This document shows positions 24,061-36,708 of a stretch of DNA of 64,000 bases, in pieces. The stretch spans positions 124,001 to 188,000 of the forward strand of contig JAHQIW010004775.1 in NCBI GenBank assembly GCA_019055375.1, written 5' to 3'. The stretch comes from Parelaphostrongylus tenuis (lineage: Eukaryota > Nematoda > Chromadorea > Rhabditida > Metastrongylidae). How positions within the stretch are numbered: position 1 is the stretch's first letter; each line of letters opens with the position of its first letter. Position numbers and translations under genes: made by a program. Below the pieces are notes generated by a model. The model was given only the letters and a program-made list of their open reading frames with translations. It was not told where the DNA came from and did no database searches.

Positions 24061-25560
24061 GTAATTACAATTTCGTTTTTGAATATAGGCAGACAATGTT
24101 TACCAAGCGCTATGAAACCGTGAATGACTATGTCTTGTTTCGTTCGGTGTTCAGAATTCGTTAGTCTAAAATTAGTTTCTGGACGAGCTGACAAGTAGCA
24201 CATGTTAAACAGGGGAACAAAAAAGAAATCACAACTATCGTTTAAACAACACACTTCAGATCAGATTTCTTGTATTGCAGTATAACTATTGATTGGAAAG
24301 AGGAGTGCACGATGTGTGTAAGATATTTGGTCAGAAGTTCAAGCCATAGTTCCATCAGTAATCCGAATCATTATCATTGAACGGTTCAAAGTTTCACCAT
24401 TTCTTCATCGTAATAATCTGCTTCTCAATGATTAACATCCGGATGAATGTCTTTTCAAAGAAAACGATGGCCTATTTATTAGTAACTAACTAGTACATAT
24501 TATGCGCCCACTGGTTAGATGTGTTGTGTATTACATATGATCGGGCAAACCAACTTTCTAATCTCCGCGAGGTGGACCGATTGGTAGTAGATTCTTGAGA
24601 AGAGAACTGAATTGAACGACGGATAGTTCATAATCATTATTGTGCAGGTTAACTACGCATTCGGTCACTCTGGCGATCACTTAATGAATTGAAATGAGTG
24701 GTACTATTCCAAAAATTTCATCAACGTTTTAGCATCCTTATCCTTCGTGTTATACCCTGTTGGTTACTAAATCGCTCCCATGCAAACCGCTATAATTTCA
24801 TATCTCTTGTAAAGCCGGCGCAACTCTCTGTTGGTAGTAACATACTAGCGATTTTCCTTCTCATCAAAAAAATTCACCGAAAGGTAGTTAGAAATGATTT
24901 TGAACGTGGTTTCATGTTTGTGTTCCAATAATGCGGTTCAAAATTATGAAATGTTTGAAGATTTCATACTTGTCTTAGTTCTGCAAAAGTATAATTTTTT
25001 TGGAATTCTTGATTGATTGCTTGAGAAATTGAATCAATACGGTTTCGTCTATGGAGAAGATTTTTGTTCTGTTTTTTAGTAGGGTCCGACAAAATCACCT
25101 GTTTATGTGACTGAATATCAAGTGAGTTTTCAGTATACTGCACTGTGCTCTACAATCTTATTCTTTGTATCGTTTTATGCTTACCCCCTTCTTCTCTTTA
25201 TTTTAGGCTAGTCTGCTTTTTTGTTGTGGGACAGCCAAAATATCAATTACACGAAGTTTATTATTGAATAACCATGTTTTCACATGATATTCATTAACTG
25301 TTATGTTTGTAAAATAGATATATCTAGATAGGAATATCTTTTAGTTATGTCAAAGCATTTATCATTTATTGCTGTGCATAGAATTGGGGAAATTCATTCG
25401 GTCACTTATTCAAGTTTTCACTGACATGTACTGGTAATTTCAGCAATATAGATTAAGTGATTGATATCAAAAGATCGACTGTTTTTGAAACCCCTTTTTT
25501 GAGCTTAAATCATTCTTTTTTTTGGAATTAAGTGATTGATGTTCATAAAATGAAGGATAT
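24060..25560. other. Intron 2 interior, nothing recognised
   Basis: AT-rich intron sequence without a recognised element. Confidence 0.4.
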
Positions 25561-25563
25561 CCT

Positions 25564-25815
25564 TTGGGGGTTCAAGCTAAACACTTCCACAACGAAGACT
25601 CAATCCTTGATGAAATCATACTAGTATTGCAATCTTTTGAAACTCGCATTATGTCATCAATCACAGGTCGATGTTTCATTTCTGTTCAAGCACCATCATC
25701 TCTGCTAGTCAGCAAAGCGATTCGCTTGTTCATCATCGTGCTCATGGTGGTGATTGCGGTGGTTTTGGTGAGTACGGTAGCAATCGGCGCTGTATATTGG
25801 TTCGAGTTGAAGTGA
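25564..25815 (+). CDS. Small open frame with a hydrophobic segment, unrecognised
   Basis: Eighty-three codons within calcineurin intron 2. Residues about 55-80 (LFIIVLMVVIAVVLV onward) would make one membrane helix, followed by a short tail. A strong GTGAGT donor-like site lies inside it at about 25768. No homologue recognised. The hydrophobicity may simply reflect T-rich second codon positions. Confidence 0.15.
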   Translation: MGVQAKHFHNEDSILDEIILVLQSFETRIMSSITGRCFISVQAPSSLLVSKAIRLFIIVLMVVIAVVLVSTVAIGAVYWFELK

Positions 25816-26059
25816 TAGGCATTTCTCGACGATATATTGTGTGGAGCTGAAATCGGCTAGGGATAGCTTTGTAAATGATGACACAAATTGGGGGTGGACA
25901 GAGAGAGGAAACAGACACAGGCTTGAGGAACAAAGAGTTCGACCGCTGAGAGGCAGGAGAGGAAACAAGCTGGCCATTCCTAAATCGATAGCCGCCCAAA
26001 GGCAACTAGTGTGCTGTTAGCTGTTCAAACGAGTACAATTTTGTTGAATCCAAACATGT

Positions 26060-26126
26060 CATGTACACATGCACATGTACAATACATATTATATATACAT
26101 ACGTATATATATATATATGTACGATG

Positions 26127-26157
<31 letters not shown>

Positions 26158-26160
26158 ACG
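26060..26160 (+). repeat. TA/CA-rich alternating tract
   Basis: ACATGCACATGTAC followed by (TA)n runs in intron 2. Confidence 0.85.
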
Positions 26161-26429
26161 ATGAATGAAGCGACACGCACTTGTATGTATACAGCGACAC
26201 ATACGCACACATTGACGCACTTCGATAAGTTGTCATAAAAGGATCAAAAAATTCCGAGTGATATAAATCCTGACTTCCTTTGTATCTCAAATTCATTACA
26301 TCTCAAAAAAAAGCGACTTTCACTCTGTAGGAAACTAAGGCTTTCACAACCGTTTTGCTTTGATAAGGTACTGTAGTTACAAAATGTAACTTACTTTGCG
26401 TTATTTCAACGACAATATAGTACGATCTC

Positions 26430-26580
26430 GCGCTCATGGCTCACCAAGCCATCCATCCCTCTGGGGTCGGTAAATTGATAATAGACTTGGCAGGGAGGAT
26501 AAGCAGTATCGACTCGGTTCAGCGGAAGCCATCGCAAGTCATTGTAATTACCATTCGATCACCTCAAACGAAGTCAAAAT
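26430..26580 (+). mobile_element. SINE body copy in intron 2
   Basis: GGCTCACCAAGCCATCCATC and TCTGGGGTCGGTAAATTGAT followed by GACTTGGCAGGGAGGATAAG. It matches the 1262-1462 body. The tRNA-derived head is missing, as in a 5'-truncated insertion. Confidence 0.65.
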
Positions 26581-27484
26581 TGAAGACGAATGCGTGGCGC
26601 ATCCCTCACAGATTGATCAACGCCGGGAGCTTTATCCTTTTATAGTGCGTTGAAACAAGATTGGATGGAGACACAACGCAAGTTTATTGATGAAAAAAAA
26701 ATTTTTTTCGAGAGAAACGATTAGGATAATCGGCAATGAAGGAGAAAAAAAAATTAAAAAGTCGTTTACATTTGTCGACATACAGAAGAGAAATTTTGGT
26801 TGAAAGCATTTGTAATTTAATGCCTTAGCGTGGACTACAGCAATTATCGATAGTCATTGAGTAGTATTTGCTTGGATAAGTTCAACTTTAAACTCATTTT
26901 CCTACTCTAGCTTTTCGGGATACCAATATGTTACAAATGTTACGTGATGAGTCATAAGCTTTTTTATGAAGTTTTTGCCTTCACTCATACATGTGAGATA
27001 AATTCTCTCTCAGTGATTTCTGTCAACTGAATTAGTCGTTTCTGATTGCTAGAAAATCGAATGAAGATCTATTTTATGTGTTTACCAGTGTGCAATTTAC
27101 GCCTCAATAAACCACATTATCCAAGAGACTGGAGAAACAACATTCTATAGTTTTTTTTTTTTGTATCGGAAGAGGAAGAATAACAAATTATTCACTTTTT
27201 GAAATACTAGATTTTGACTCATTCTTCTTTTGTTGGCCGTCATTGTTCTGTCAAATGCAGTGCGTGCTGATTGTAAGAGACAACTGTGAGCACTATCACG
27301 AAATTTTGCCGGTAAATGAACATTTATGAATCCAACAAGAGTTGAATGAAATGGTTAATAAAATGAACATCAGAAAACCTCGAGAAAGCATAAGGGAGTT
27401 TTACGACGTGCAAACTTTTTAGGATACAAATATATTAGAAACGAGAACAGTCAAGTTCCTATTGTTTTCTTTTGTGAAGTTTAG

Positions 27485-27585
27485 GCGTGCAGTATCCTGT
27501 GTCAGAACGATTGACTATAGATCAAGTTTATGATAGACGAACGGGAAAGCCTCGACATGATGTGCTCAGAGACTATTTTATTAAG
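27485..27585 (+). CDS. tax-6: Calcineurin A exon 3
   Basis: It follows a 5.4-kb intron. The acceptor is AGTTTAG and the donor GTCATT. It encodes YPVSERLTIDQVYD and then KPRHDVLRDYFIK, matching the FPPSHRLT...VLR entry to the phosphatase domain. A second AG eight bases downstream (GTGCAG) is a possible minor acceptor but would break frame with exon 2. It ends at a codon boundary. Confidence 0.93.
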
Positions 27586-27722
27586 GTCATTTAGTTTTTT
27601 CGTCTTGTCGTCTTTTTTCTAAGAACGTTTTTTAGCTTGTACTTCTTTGCTTTTCCTATATCCATGTTTATTCATCCTGATTTTTTCTTTATTCCTCTCA
27701 TCCTAAGTTTCTTCAATTCTAG

Positions 27723-27875
27723 GAAGGTCGCATCGAAGAAGATGCGGCTATACGTATTATCCAGGAATGTACAGCATTATTTCGACAAGAAAAGACTATG
27801 CTAGACATCGAGGCACCGGTCACTGTATGTGGTGACATTCACGGGCAGTTTTATGACCTTATGAAGTTATTCGAG
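27723..27875 (+). CDS. tax-6: Calcineurin A exon 4 (GDIHG metal-binding motif)
   Basis: This 51-codon exon is phase 0 at both ends. It encodes [13 protein letters not shown] and then [20 protein letters not shown], ending DLMKLFE. D107 and H109 of GDIHG are ligands of the Fe/Zn di-metal centre. The intron before it is 137 bases and ends TTCTAG. Confidence 0.97.
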
Positions 27876-28054
27876 GTGTGTTTTTCGAATATTTCATACC
27901 CATCATCATTTCTGACCTTTCCATTTCGATACACTGACAAAGCTTTTATACACTGATGTTATACGAAGTTGTTCTGTCGTTGTCACTCTTGATCGATTGA
28001 TAACTTCCAGCTAATTTCTATTTCAACTCAATCAGAAAATGGGCACGATTTTAG

Positions 28055-28241
28055 GTCGGCGGTTCACCAGCTTCCACGAAGTATTTGTTTCTTGGTGATT
28101 ACGTCGATCGAGGATATTTTTCAATTGAATGTGTCCTTTATCTATGGGCGTTGAAGATTTGCTATCCGAATACACTCTTTCTATTGCGAGGAAATCACGA
28201 ATGTCGTCATTTGACCGAGTACTTTACGTTCAAGCAAGAAT
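28055..28241 (+). CDS. tax-6: Calcineurin A exon 5 (GDYVDRG and GNHE motifs)
   Basis: It encodes [20 protein letters not shown] through [21 protein letters not shown]135 bridges the two metals, N167 is a metal ligand and H168 is the catalytic acid. The donor (GTAGGT) splits a Cys codon that exon 6 completes. Reading on past the donor runs into intron sequence and a stop near 28327. Confidence 0.97.
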
Positions 28242-31200
28242 GTAGGTTTTTATTTGTTGACAGAGCACTTCCTGTGGTCCATGACTCTTGTATAATGATT
28301 TTGCGGTCTTCATTTTTAACTTATTAAAAATGTTCAAATGGGTCCACTCAGACATTAATTTTGATTCGACAACACCGGTAAACCTTCCAAATATTTATGG
28401 CCTTGCCAAGTCTGTACAATCCAGGCTTTAAAATTACAATGAAATCAGTAGGGTCACGTAAGTTAGGAAGTATCTCGAAATGCATACTTGACACTTAGTC
28501 TATACAAATCAACCCACGAATCACGTCTGAATATTCTTTACATCGTCAGAAGCGAGCAACTTTATGTTCTGACTACGTTGACCATCTTTAGACTCAACGG
28601 AAATAAGGAGACTTTCCTGATCAGTGCTATACTGATCAGCTAGAGATTGTGCTGAGACGCACGCTTTTCTTTGTAAAAACAGATTATTCCGTTAGTCAAG
28701 TAAAATCCTGCCAAAGACTTGTAGGGTTCTGATTTATTGCTATGGATGGAGCTCGTAATGGCCGAGATTCTTTCTTCCATAAATTCACAGGGCTTATCGG
28801 TTCGTTTACAGCGATGTCAACTGATTTATAGTTCTATAGGTTTTCTCGCGAGGCTGCCTTTTATTTTCCAAGGCAATAATTTTTCACAGTCCAGTGTGAA
28901 TCTTGTGGAACTAAAGGTGCATTTTGATTTTCTGCAACCCGTGCCTCGTTGTTCTTCTTCGCTTCGGAAAATACGTGAGGATCAGATAACTAACAACGTC
29001 ATGCTTATGCTATCTAATTAGTATGCTTTCAGGCTTTTCATCTCAACGAATTTGAAATAAAATCGCATAAGAAAACTCGGCATTAGTTTGGATCTTGATT
29101 ACAAAGTTTGAAGCAAGTCGTTTTTACACCATGCGAATGATTTTGTTTCACATGAGCCATACTAGACGCCATGTTGGAAATACCATTTATAATTTCTCCT
29201 AGGAAAAAGTCTACCCAAAACCGTTTAGCATAAGCACTTCCTTCGGAGGTTTCTTGCAATACATCAGATTTTTTGCTAAAATTCCTTGGAAAAAGATCCA
29301 TTATTGCGACATAGTGTGATCAATAAGTGCCTTTCGATGTCTATATTTAATAACGTTATAAGTGAGGACTTCAGAATTTTAGAATTTCTATGGAAGAAAA
29401 TGCCTTTTTTCGGGGCATTATTTCCACTTTTTGATACTATTGACGTATTTTTTTGTGGTTAGTTGATGACAGAAAATAATGAGATTCTAAAACGGTGAAA
29501 ATGGTCTCAAAGCAACGTTTTATTTGGAAAAAAGTTGGTAAATAAATGATGATACAGTAGTCTGATAAAAATTCTTTGGCGTTTCACGAGGTCTGTTATG
29601 GCTTTTCTAAGTTCTAGGGACGCATTTCGTTTTACAGTCATAGTAGACCTTATGAAAGGTTTAGGATATGTTATAAATTATTTATTGTTTTGAACGAGGT
29701 CTTTGAAATCAGCCTAATGTAATAGTGCAATTCATTTTACCAGCCATAAGAGGACTGCTGGTCATTGAAATGTCGTGGAATTACACCACCTGGCATGCGG
29801 TGAATTTGTGAATAATTCGGCATCGATCCTTTTGTATCTAGGGGTATATCTCTTCGTAAGGGATTACTGAACCGAAAGACTCCGTGCTATTCATGAGGCT
29901 GTAAGGCCGAAGTACGTGTCTAGCACTATATGAGTGCCTAGCAGGTTCTTTGGAACGCTCAAGATATGTCATCAGATTATATATTGTTTCAAGATTTATA
30001 AAAACAGTCGAATGTAAAGGATTATATAGTGTTTCTTTGCGATCGTTGATTATAAAAATGAATTTGGGAACGAGTGAAAACCTGAAAAAAGAAAAAAATT
30101 ATGTTGAACATCCTAAATATTTGCATTTCTAGTACGTTATAGAAAATTCAGTTCCCGCAAGATTGTTAGTCATTTTTCGGAATGTGTAAAGAGTAAATTT
30201 ATCTGTCTTTTTCACACTATAGATACGTTCGCTTCAAGTTCCCAATCATAGTTTGAGATCATGAGACTTATTATTTTTGATAACATGATTTAATTCAAAC
30301 CGTATAGAGTAGTGCTAGTTAAATATTAGATTATCAAGAAAATTGCTGTATCCATTTTTTGTTCAAGACCTTTTACGCTTTTCTAGATAAAAATGCTTTC
30401 AATGTGTATATCATGTATGATTTTGAATTGCAGAATTCACCCTGAGCTCTCACAACAAGGTCGTATTATTAATAAATTCATGTCAACTCAAAACGTTGTA
30501 TTAGATGTGAAGAAAAGAACAGAACTCGTAAATTTCCTCGGAAATTTTCGAACATAGTTGTAGAGCTGAAAAACTGTACACTATTGTCGTTAATGTTGCA
30601 ATTGGTCACACATCAGTGATTGCAATGTTCAGCACTATTTCGAGATTTCTTATGATGAAGCCGAAGTTTCATGGGTGAGAAAATACTGGAAATCATGTGG
30701 TGCCACTGTCGAAGGACACTTGGAGAGGCCAATTGCCGTACTTCCATATGCACCCATGTGGGAGTTTGCGAAAAATAAGAAATACAGCCCTAAAATCTGA
30801 ATTGTTCAAAAAAAAACCACGTAAAGAAGCTTAGAAGGAAAAAAATGGTGTTGAAGAAATACGCAAGGTATTGTCACTGTGTAATTAGATCAGTGCGCTT
30901 TAGACAGTAAAAGATCATCCGCTTCATGTTTTAGCTATGTTACGAAATTGAATTGTTTTGACATCTAACAGCATCATGTGTAGTGATTGAAAAGAGTGAA
31001 ACAGTGCACGTATCTACGTTTACATCAGAGGAAGGCTGTAACGACATTTTTTGTAACACGCCGACTGGTGCTGCCCAACAACTTACCGAGAGCTTTTCTT
31101 CGCGTTGTACAACTGCTGAAGGTAGCCTTGAAAAGTGAATAGAACATCCAAAAGCAATGTGTTTCTCATGGACAAATCGTTGTTGTGATATGTAGTTTTT

Positions 31201-31255
31201 TGCTCTCATGTCTTTGACTAATGTCGCATCATCATTATCAGAATCTTTATATACT
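28242..31255. other. Intron 5 interior
   Basis: Apart from the 29760 repeat, short frames only. No further calcineurin coding segment matches here. Confidence 0.4.
29760..30015. repeat. Dispersed repeat shared with 59690-60030
   Basis: GGATTACTGAACCGAAAGAC, GTGTCTAGCACTATATGAGT and ATCAGATTATATATTGTTTC have counterparts at 59938-60025 and 59775-59793. The order differs between copies, suggesting rearrangement. Confidence 0.45.
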
Positions 31256-31259
31256 GAGT

Positions 31260-31600
31260 ATGAGCAACCTCGCTGACCAGTGCTTCTGTTTTAAACTGAT
31301 TAAAGACTTTCGTCAAATGGACGAAAGTGAGACCAAGCGGTCTCTTGTACCCTCGCGAAGCTTCAGTGAGTCTTGTTGTCGTGTGGATGTGGTCTACAGT
31401 ACTAAATCTTTTCGCAATCCTGCCTTATCGCATGCCTGTCACTCGCCAACTCTTCTATCAGTTCCATTATGGATTACTCGATTGAGGAGTTTAAAGAGCG
31501 CAATAAGCAAGCAGATCGGACGCTTTCTCGCCTTAGCTGAGCCAGTGGCTCGTACTTTATCTTCTCTGAATTGTAAGTCGTCTACAGAAGAATTATACTC
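31260..31600 (-). mobile_element. RTE-type retrotransposon reverse-transcriptase fragment (antisense)
   Basis: The - strand translates, with stops, to RPICLLIALFKLLNRVIHN, QACDKAGLRKD and a later decayed KAFDSV-like block. This is the order of the RT palm region of RTE/BovB-like elements (RPI.LLS..YK...R, Q.GFRKG, F.DFKKAFDSV). It lies in calcineurin intron 5 on the opposite strand. Confidence 0.6.
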
Positions 31601-32122
31601 AAGTGCATATGCGCCGTAGGTGCACCTTTATTCTGCGATCTAGGTGGTCTATAACGACTTTGAGATTTCTACAGCCTCTTCGTACTTGTCTTTCCCAACG
31701 CCACCGTATTGAAGTCTTTTTCAGAGTCAGGAAAAAAGTGATACAAAGTTTTTTACTGTGTTTAGTCTTTTTATACCCAACGTGTCGTTTTCTGGGTTAT
31801 GAGCGTGATAACTGGGTATTTACAAGTGGCTTTCGAACGTCCGGAGGGACAGAGAGGAGCCTATCTATTGAAGGCAACTTCTAACCGCCTCTCGTGTACT
31901 TGCGGGTCATTTGATTGCAAAGTTGCTTTGAATTTGATTCGTTAAAAGAAGGGTGTATGCCAAATTGGCGCAGCAGAATCAGAAGTTGATTTTCTAATTT
32001 CACCTATGTCTCACGGAAGTATATGGGCGCCCATGGTACGCGTTTAATCTTCAATCTCCCACCTTGAGAGCCATCACGTGCCCTTGCGTTAGATCGGACA
32101 GAGATCTTTTATGAAAGCGGTG

Positions 32123-32125
<3 letters not shown>

Positions 32126-32161
<36 letters not shown>

Positions 32162-32222
32162 TATGCACATATATATGTGTGCATATACGTATATATGCAC
32201 TATATGCATACATATGTTTACA
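32126..32222 (+). repeat. TA/TG-rich alternating tract
   Basis: (TA)n then GCACATATATATGTGTGC in intron 5. Confidence 0.85.
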
Positions 32223-32431
32223 AAAGAAAAAACTACTTCTCTCGCTGCACAAGAACTTTTCACAAAAATGTTAATAATCATCGGAAAGCTTCTTCTCTGG
32301 CTACTGTGCTATGTGCTCCTTTTTTGCAAAGACCCTTTTATAAAACGAAATGAAATTACCAGAATTAGATATTACATTTGTTTTAAAATCAACAAATTAT
32401 AAAATTAAGGCAACCTTTCTCGCAACCTATA

Positions 32432-32552
32432 CGTACATATATTATATATATATATATATAATATATGTATTATATATGCATATATGCATATATAAGTATA
32501 CATGTACATGCATGTATGTACACACATATTGTATGTATATGTATTATACATA
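32432..32552 (+). repeat. TA/TG-rich alternating tract
   Basis: Second such tract in intron 5, only 155 bases before exon 6. Confidence 0.85.
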
Positions 32553-32706
32553 CAAATTTGAAACATGTCGTGAAAAGGTTGGAACAAGCGGAAGCATTCG
32601 AAGAGGTCAGCGTGAGACCTTGTTGTAGGAAGCTAAATAGTTTGACTGCTATGACAACAATGATCTACATATTCGGTCATCACCAATTGTTGTAAATTTC
32701 CTTTAG

Positions 32707-32852
32707 GCAAAATCAAATATTCTGAGCGTGTATATGACGCATGTATGGATTCATTCGATGCGCTACCGTTGGCGGCGTTGATGAACCAACAATTTTTGTG
32801 CGTCCACGGCGGACTTTCTCCAGAGATTCACACTCTGGATGATATTAAGAGG
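32707..32852 (+). CDS. tax-6: Calcineurin A exon 6 (VHGGLSP motif)
   Basis: It lies after a 4.5-kb repeat-bearing intron; the acceptor is CTTTAG. It encodes [18 protein letters not shown] to [14 protein letters not shown]216 of VHGG is a metal ligand. It ends at a codon boundary with a weak GTTTAG donor. The next exon supplies LDRFKEPP, as expected for the family. Confidence 0.96.
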
Positions 32853-33030
32853 GTTTAGTCGTCTTTTTTCAACAATTCATCAGTAGTTGCTTCGTGAAGA
32901 TTTCACACAGGTTCTTTCTTCTTTTCTATTTTTCATTAAGTTTTCCCTGCTCTCCAGAATTCATAAAATATAGTACTGTAACGCAGCAGGCTTGGTATAG
33001 TTACTAATTCTTCTCATTCAAAATCTCGCT

Positions 33031-33125
33031 GAGGCCCCGTGGCCTCGTGGTAGTGATGCTCGTAACGACCGCGCATGGAGGCTGAGCTCCACCCCCACCC
33101 CCCCCCCCCCCTCAGAACATTCTCT
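33031..33125 (+). repeat. tRNA-like sequence with C-rich tail
   Basis: GGCCTCGTGGTAGTGATGCT is D-arm-like, followed by a CTGAGCTCCACC segment and a run of about 14 C at 33099-33112. It lies in calcineurin intron 6. Confidence 0.4.
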
Positions 33126-33381
33126 GCAGTTAGCAATAGCGTCGTAAGGAACGCCGCAGCCAATCTATACTCGATTGTGCAAGGAGGCTCGCATAACCAG
33201 AATTCCGCGACATTCAAGAAGACGACGAAAACGACTCGAATGTTAGAAGTACTGGGATCCGCACAGTGAAAATGAACACTGTGGAGACGGATCAGTGAAG
33301 TGTCCAAAAAATTTTTATATCGAAATCTTATGGCTTTGTTCTTATTTTAAGCTTCATCTTGATCAATCATTATACTTTTAG

Positions 33382-33521
33382 TTAGATCGCTTCAAAGAAC
33401 CTCCAGCCTTTGGTCCGATGTGTGATCTGTTATGGTCAGATCCACTAGAAGATTTCGGCAGCGAAAGAAATGCTGAGCAGTTCAGTCATAATTCTGTGCG
33501 CGGATGCTCGTACTTTTATAG
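33382..33521 (+). CDS. tax-6: Calcineurin A exon 7
   Basis: The acceptor is TTTTAG and the donor GTGATT. It encodes [26 protein letters not shown] and [11 protein letters not shown], a conserved part of the catalytic core. It ends after two bases of a Ser codon. Confidence 0.96.
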
Positions 33522-33737
33522 GTGATTCCTATCTTTTGACTGTTACTATCGAAGAAAAAAACATCTTTAATTCCCTTGCTATACTTCTGCTCAAATGTGC
33601 AAGAATTTTCCACTTTCGGCCTTTTTGCTTACTCTCGCTGTTCTAGTTATGATTTCTTAGAAAAGATTTCATCAAAAGGCAGTTGCGAATGGGTTACTGG
33701 CTAGGATATCGATTTTCTCGAAGGGCTGAAATTTCAT

Positions 33738-34502
33738 TAGGTCTTCTCATAATTTAGGCACTAGAGCAATAAACACCAAATTTTATAACCAGAAGTAAAT
33801 AAAAATCCTAAAACAACATAGATCGAAATATGTGCCATCGACCTAAACACATTTCTGCCATCCCTCTAGCAGCAAATCAATACCGCTTTGTGCGTAATTT
33901 TTCTAAACTTTTGTTTTGGTACCAAATTTGTTCATACTTGCCACATCACGGCCACTCAACGAAGCTTTTATCGCAAGTTTACTACTTTACGAGTACAGAT
34001 TGGGATTTGATGCACAGACCATCTTCGAATACATCAACCGTGCAAAAGCTCAAGGATTTGTGTCCATCGAATAGCATTTTCAACCGCTACAATCGTGCCT
34101 TGTCACGTCTACGTCGCCACAATCTCATCTTGCTTTGAGGCTGTCATGTCGCTAAATTGACAAAGAGGAAATTGACCGGAATTGAAGTGGGAGTTGTTGA
34201 ATCATCCGTCGTACAATCCTGACTTGTTGCCGTGTGGCCATCACCTCTTCCGGTCGCTGGAGCATTTCCTGAGCAAAAATAAGTTTCGAAACAGCAATCA
34301 TTTGCATCGAAGATTGACAATTTTCTTTGAATTTAAGAATGACGAGTCCTATGAGCGCGATATTGATTCGCTGCCTGAGAGATGCCAGAAGTGTGTTCAT
34401 GCTAATTTCGCATACTCTGAATAGTGCTTTTAAGCAATTTTGATTCTGGTTAGAAAAATTTGGTATACTTTGCTTTAATGCCGAAACTTATGAGGTGACC
34501 TA
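33738..34502 (+). mobile_element. Degenerate mariner transposon in calcineurin intron 7
   Basis: The ends are TAGGTCTTCTCATAATTTAG and the reverse complement of TAGGTCACCTCATAAGTTTC. Two frames (34021-34138 and 34182-34424) carry RALSRLRRHNLILL and HPSYNPDLLPCGHHLFRSLE, followed by the C-terminal SLPERCQKCV motif of mariner transposases. A frameshift separates them, and the third catalytic Asp of the D,D34D triad (usually PSDYHLF) is replaced (PCGHHLF). It is inactive and only 765 bases long. Confidence 0.82.
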
Positions 34503-34743
34503 GTAATCATGCGTGTATATCGAAATATCGATCTATAACCAGCCTTTACTTTTGTATATTTGAGATTAAGAAGTGATCATGAACAGCTGTTGAACTCTTC
34601 GTCGGTCTTCGTCGTAATCCATGAATCTCCACTAGTCTTGTTCACTTCATTATCAGTACCAACGATATCGCATTTCTCTACTTCCTTCATTGATAAATTT
34701 ACACGACATACTTACATAACTCTTTATTCGGCAAGTGTTTCAA

Positions 34744-34776
34744 CGTCTTCTTCTTCTTCTTCTTCTGAGCCGATAA
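34744..34776 (+). repeat. (CTT)n microsatellite with GAGCCGATAA flank
   Basis: Seven TTC units and the same flank as at 12270. Confidence 0.8.
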
Positions 34777-35150
34777 TACACCTAGGCTTCTTCTTGCCTT
34801 CATAAAATAAGCATTTATATATGAATACATATAAGAAATGCCACATTTTTGGATTTTTGGTAGATTATCCATGAGTTCCGTACTTCGTCCTAGGGTTTAG
34901 ATGAACTCACAAATATTTTGCCGTGTTCCTCACGATTATCGGTAAATAACCTATAAAATTCGGAAAATAATGAGTTTAATCTAAGGGAGTTTCCAAGGAT
35001 TCCATTTCTGATAACGAATTTGCGTAAATGTGGATCACACAAAAGAATAACCATTGTTTATAAACAGTGTTATGTCCCAGTTTTCATGTAATTGTGTTGA
35101 TCAAATTGTAGAAAGGGTTTAAGGATAGGATACTGAAATTGACACTTTAG

Positions 35151-35228
35151 TTACGCTGCATGTTGTGATTTTCTACAGCACAACAATCTTTTGTCCATCA
35201 TTCGCGCCCACGAAGCTCAGGATGCTGG
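35151..35228 (+). CDS. tax-6: Calcineurin A exon 8 (RAHE motif)
   Basis: The acceptor is CTTTAG and the donor GTGAGC. It encodes SYAACCDFLQ and HNNLLSIIRAHEAQDAG; H298 is a metal ligand. The AG in CTACAG, 26 bases into the exon, is not the acceptor, because the family requires the CDFLQ residues before it. Confidence 0.96.
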
Positions 35229-35319
35229 GTGAGCGTTCAGAATTGTTGTTGACCGTGGAGCTTTTCTGTTGACTCATTCAAATTCTCTCTATCTGAATGT
35301 CAATCCATTGTCATTTTAG

Positions 35320-35414
35320 GTATCGAATGTACCGAAAATCACAGGCGACGGGATTTCCTTCACTCATTACCATATTTAGTGCTCCAAATTATCTTGATGT
35401 ATATAACAACAAAG
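35320..35414 (+). CDS. tax-6: Calcineurin A exon 9
   Basis: It is separated from exon 8 by a 91-base intron ending CATTTTAG. It encodes [16 protein letters not shown] and [15 protein letters not shown]. It ends after the first base of an Ala codon at a GTTATT donor. Confidence 0.95.
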
Positions 35415-35698
35415 GTTATTTCATATCATTAGATTTATACGGTATGCTTACAAGATATGTTACTTGTTGCTGAAGAGTTTCACTTTCTACTGCTTGTAAA
35501 TTGGCTGGGTAGAAGTGGGGCTGAAATATAGATCCAAGTTCTCGGCAATTCATTTTCTTTTGCTGCAGGTTTGATGAATATAGGGATTCGTTACGATCAT
35601 TATGACTTCTATAAGGTCTAAAGAGAAATGTCTCGAATAGCACTGTATATGAAACAGCGTTTCATTGCTGGAAGTAAACAACTATTAATAGTTTTTGA

Positions 35699-35872
<174 letters not shown>

Positions 35873-36708
35873 TAGATATTGGTGAATCGTAGAAAGCTAC
35901 TGAGTAAATCGCTTTCAGAGCACTTTTAGCACTTCTCGATGCTGGAGAACAACTTTCCTAACTGTTTTTTTTTCTTTTTGAATATCCTCTTTGTAAATCA
36001 CGCGGGACGGTGTGAACTACAACAGTTGTTTATAAGATTATAGTGATTCTCGGCATCTGTTTGATTTTAGTTGAACTTCTGATTAAAAATGTTGGAGCCT
36101 TTTTACAGAATAAGAAGTTTGACCTGGTCATATCTCCTTCTCAACATTACATTTTGATACCCGGAAACATCTTTGGTTAAGATGGGGCAGTGAAGTATGG
36201 TAAATTAATATAGGTACAATTCAATAAGGGGACAAAATGAAAAACCGATCTCATTTGCTGGGGAAAAACTTTTCATAAGAGTGACTCGGAAGGTGACTTG
36301 GGGCTACAGCCCCACGTCGCCGGTTTTTCAAAGCACCCTTATGTAACACCATAATGTTCAAAGTAAAATCATGTTTTATTAAACCACATGTTTTTTTTTC
36401 TCTTATCTCGCTTGTACTTCGCTAGGCAAAACTCCTTATTTAGAGTGCTAGTACTCATACTATAGCACAAGCTTTAAAAAAACTCAAAAATATGTTCGCT
36501 TTTCAGAAAGCTCTTTTGATCCTTTGATCTCCTCCGATCTTTTGATTTGTGCTTCAAACCTCGCCGGACAGAACTCTTCTTTAGACGATCAGTAATCATC
36601 TGCTAGCCTAGTGTTTTTTGATTCTGGCGATGTGCTTATTTTTCGGAACTATGGTTTAGACGGGGAAATAAGATCGTGTTTTACATTTTTGGAAAATTGT
36701 TTACAGAC

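Noticed and set aside
31221..31619. 132-codon + strand frame
   Set aside because: The opposite strand shows the decayed RT motifs of an RTE element; the + frame is its shadow.
33649..33699. Possible alternative exon after exon 7 (acceptor TTCTAG, frame SYDFLEKISSKGSCEW, donor GTTACT)
   Set aside because: It fits the phase, but the true exon 8 at 35151 supplies the conserved SYAACCDFLQ; this segment does not resemble the family and its donor is weak.
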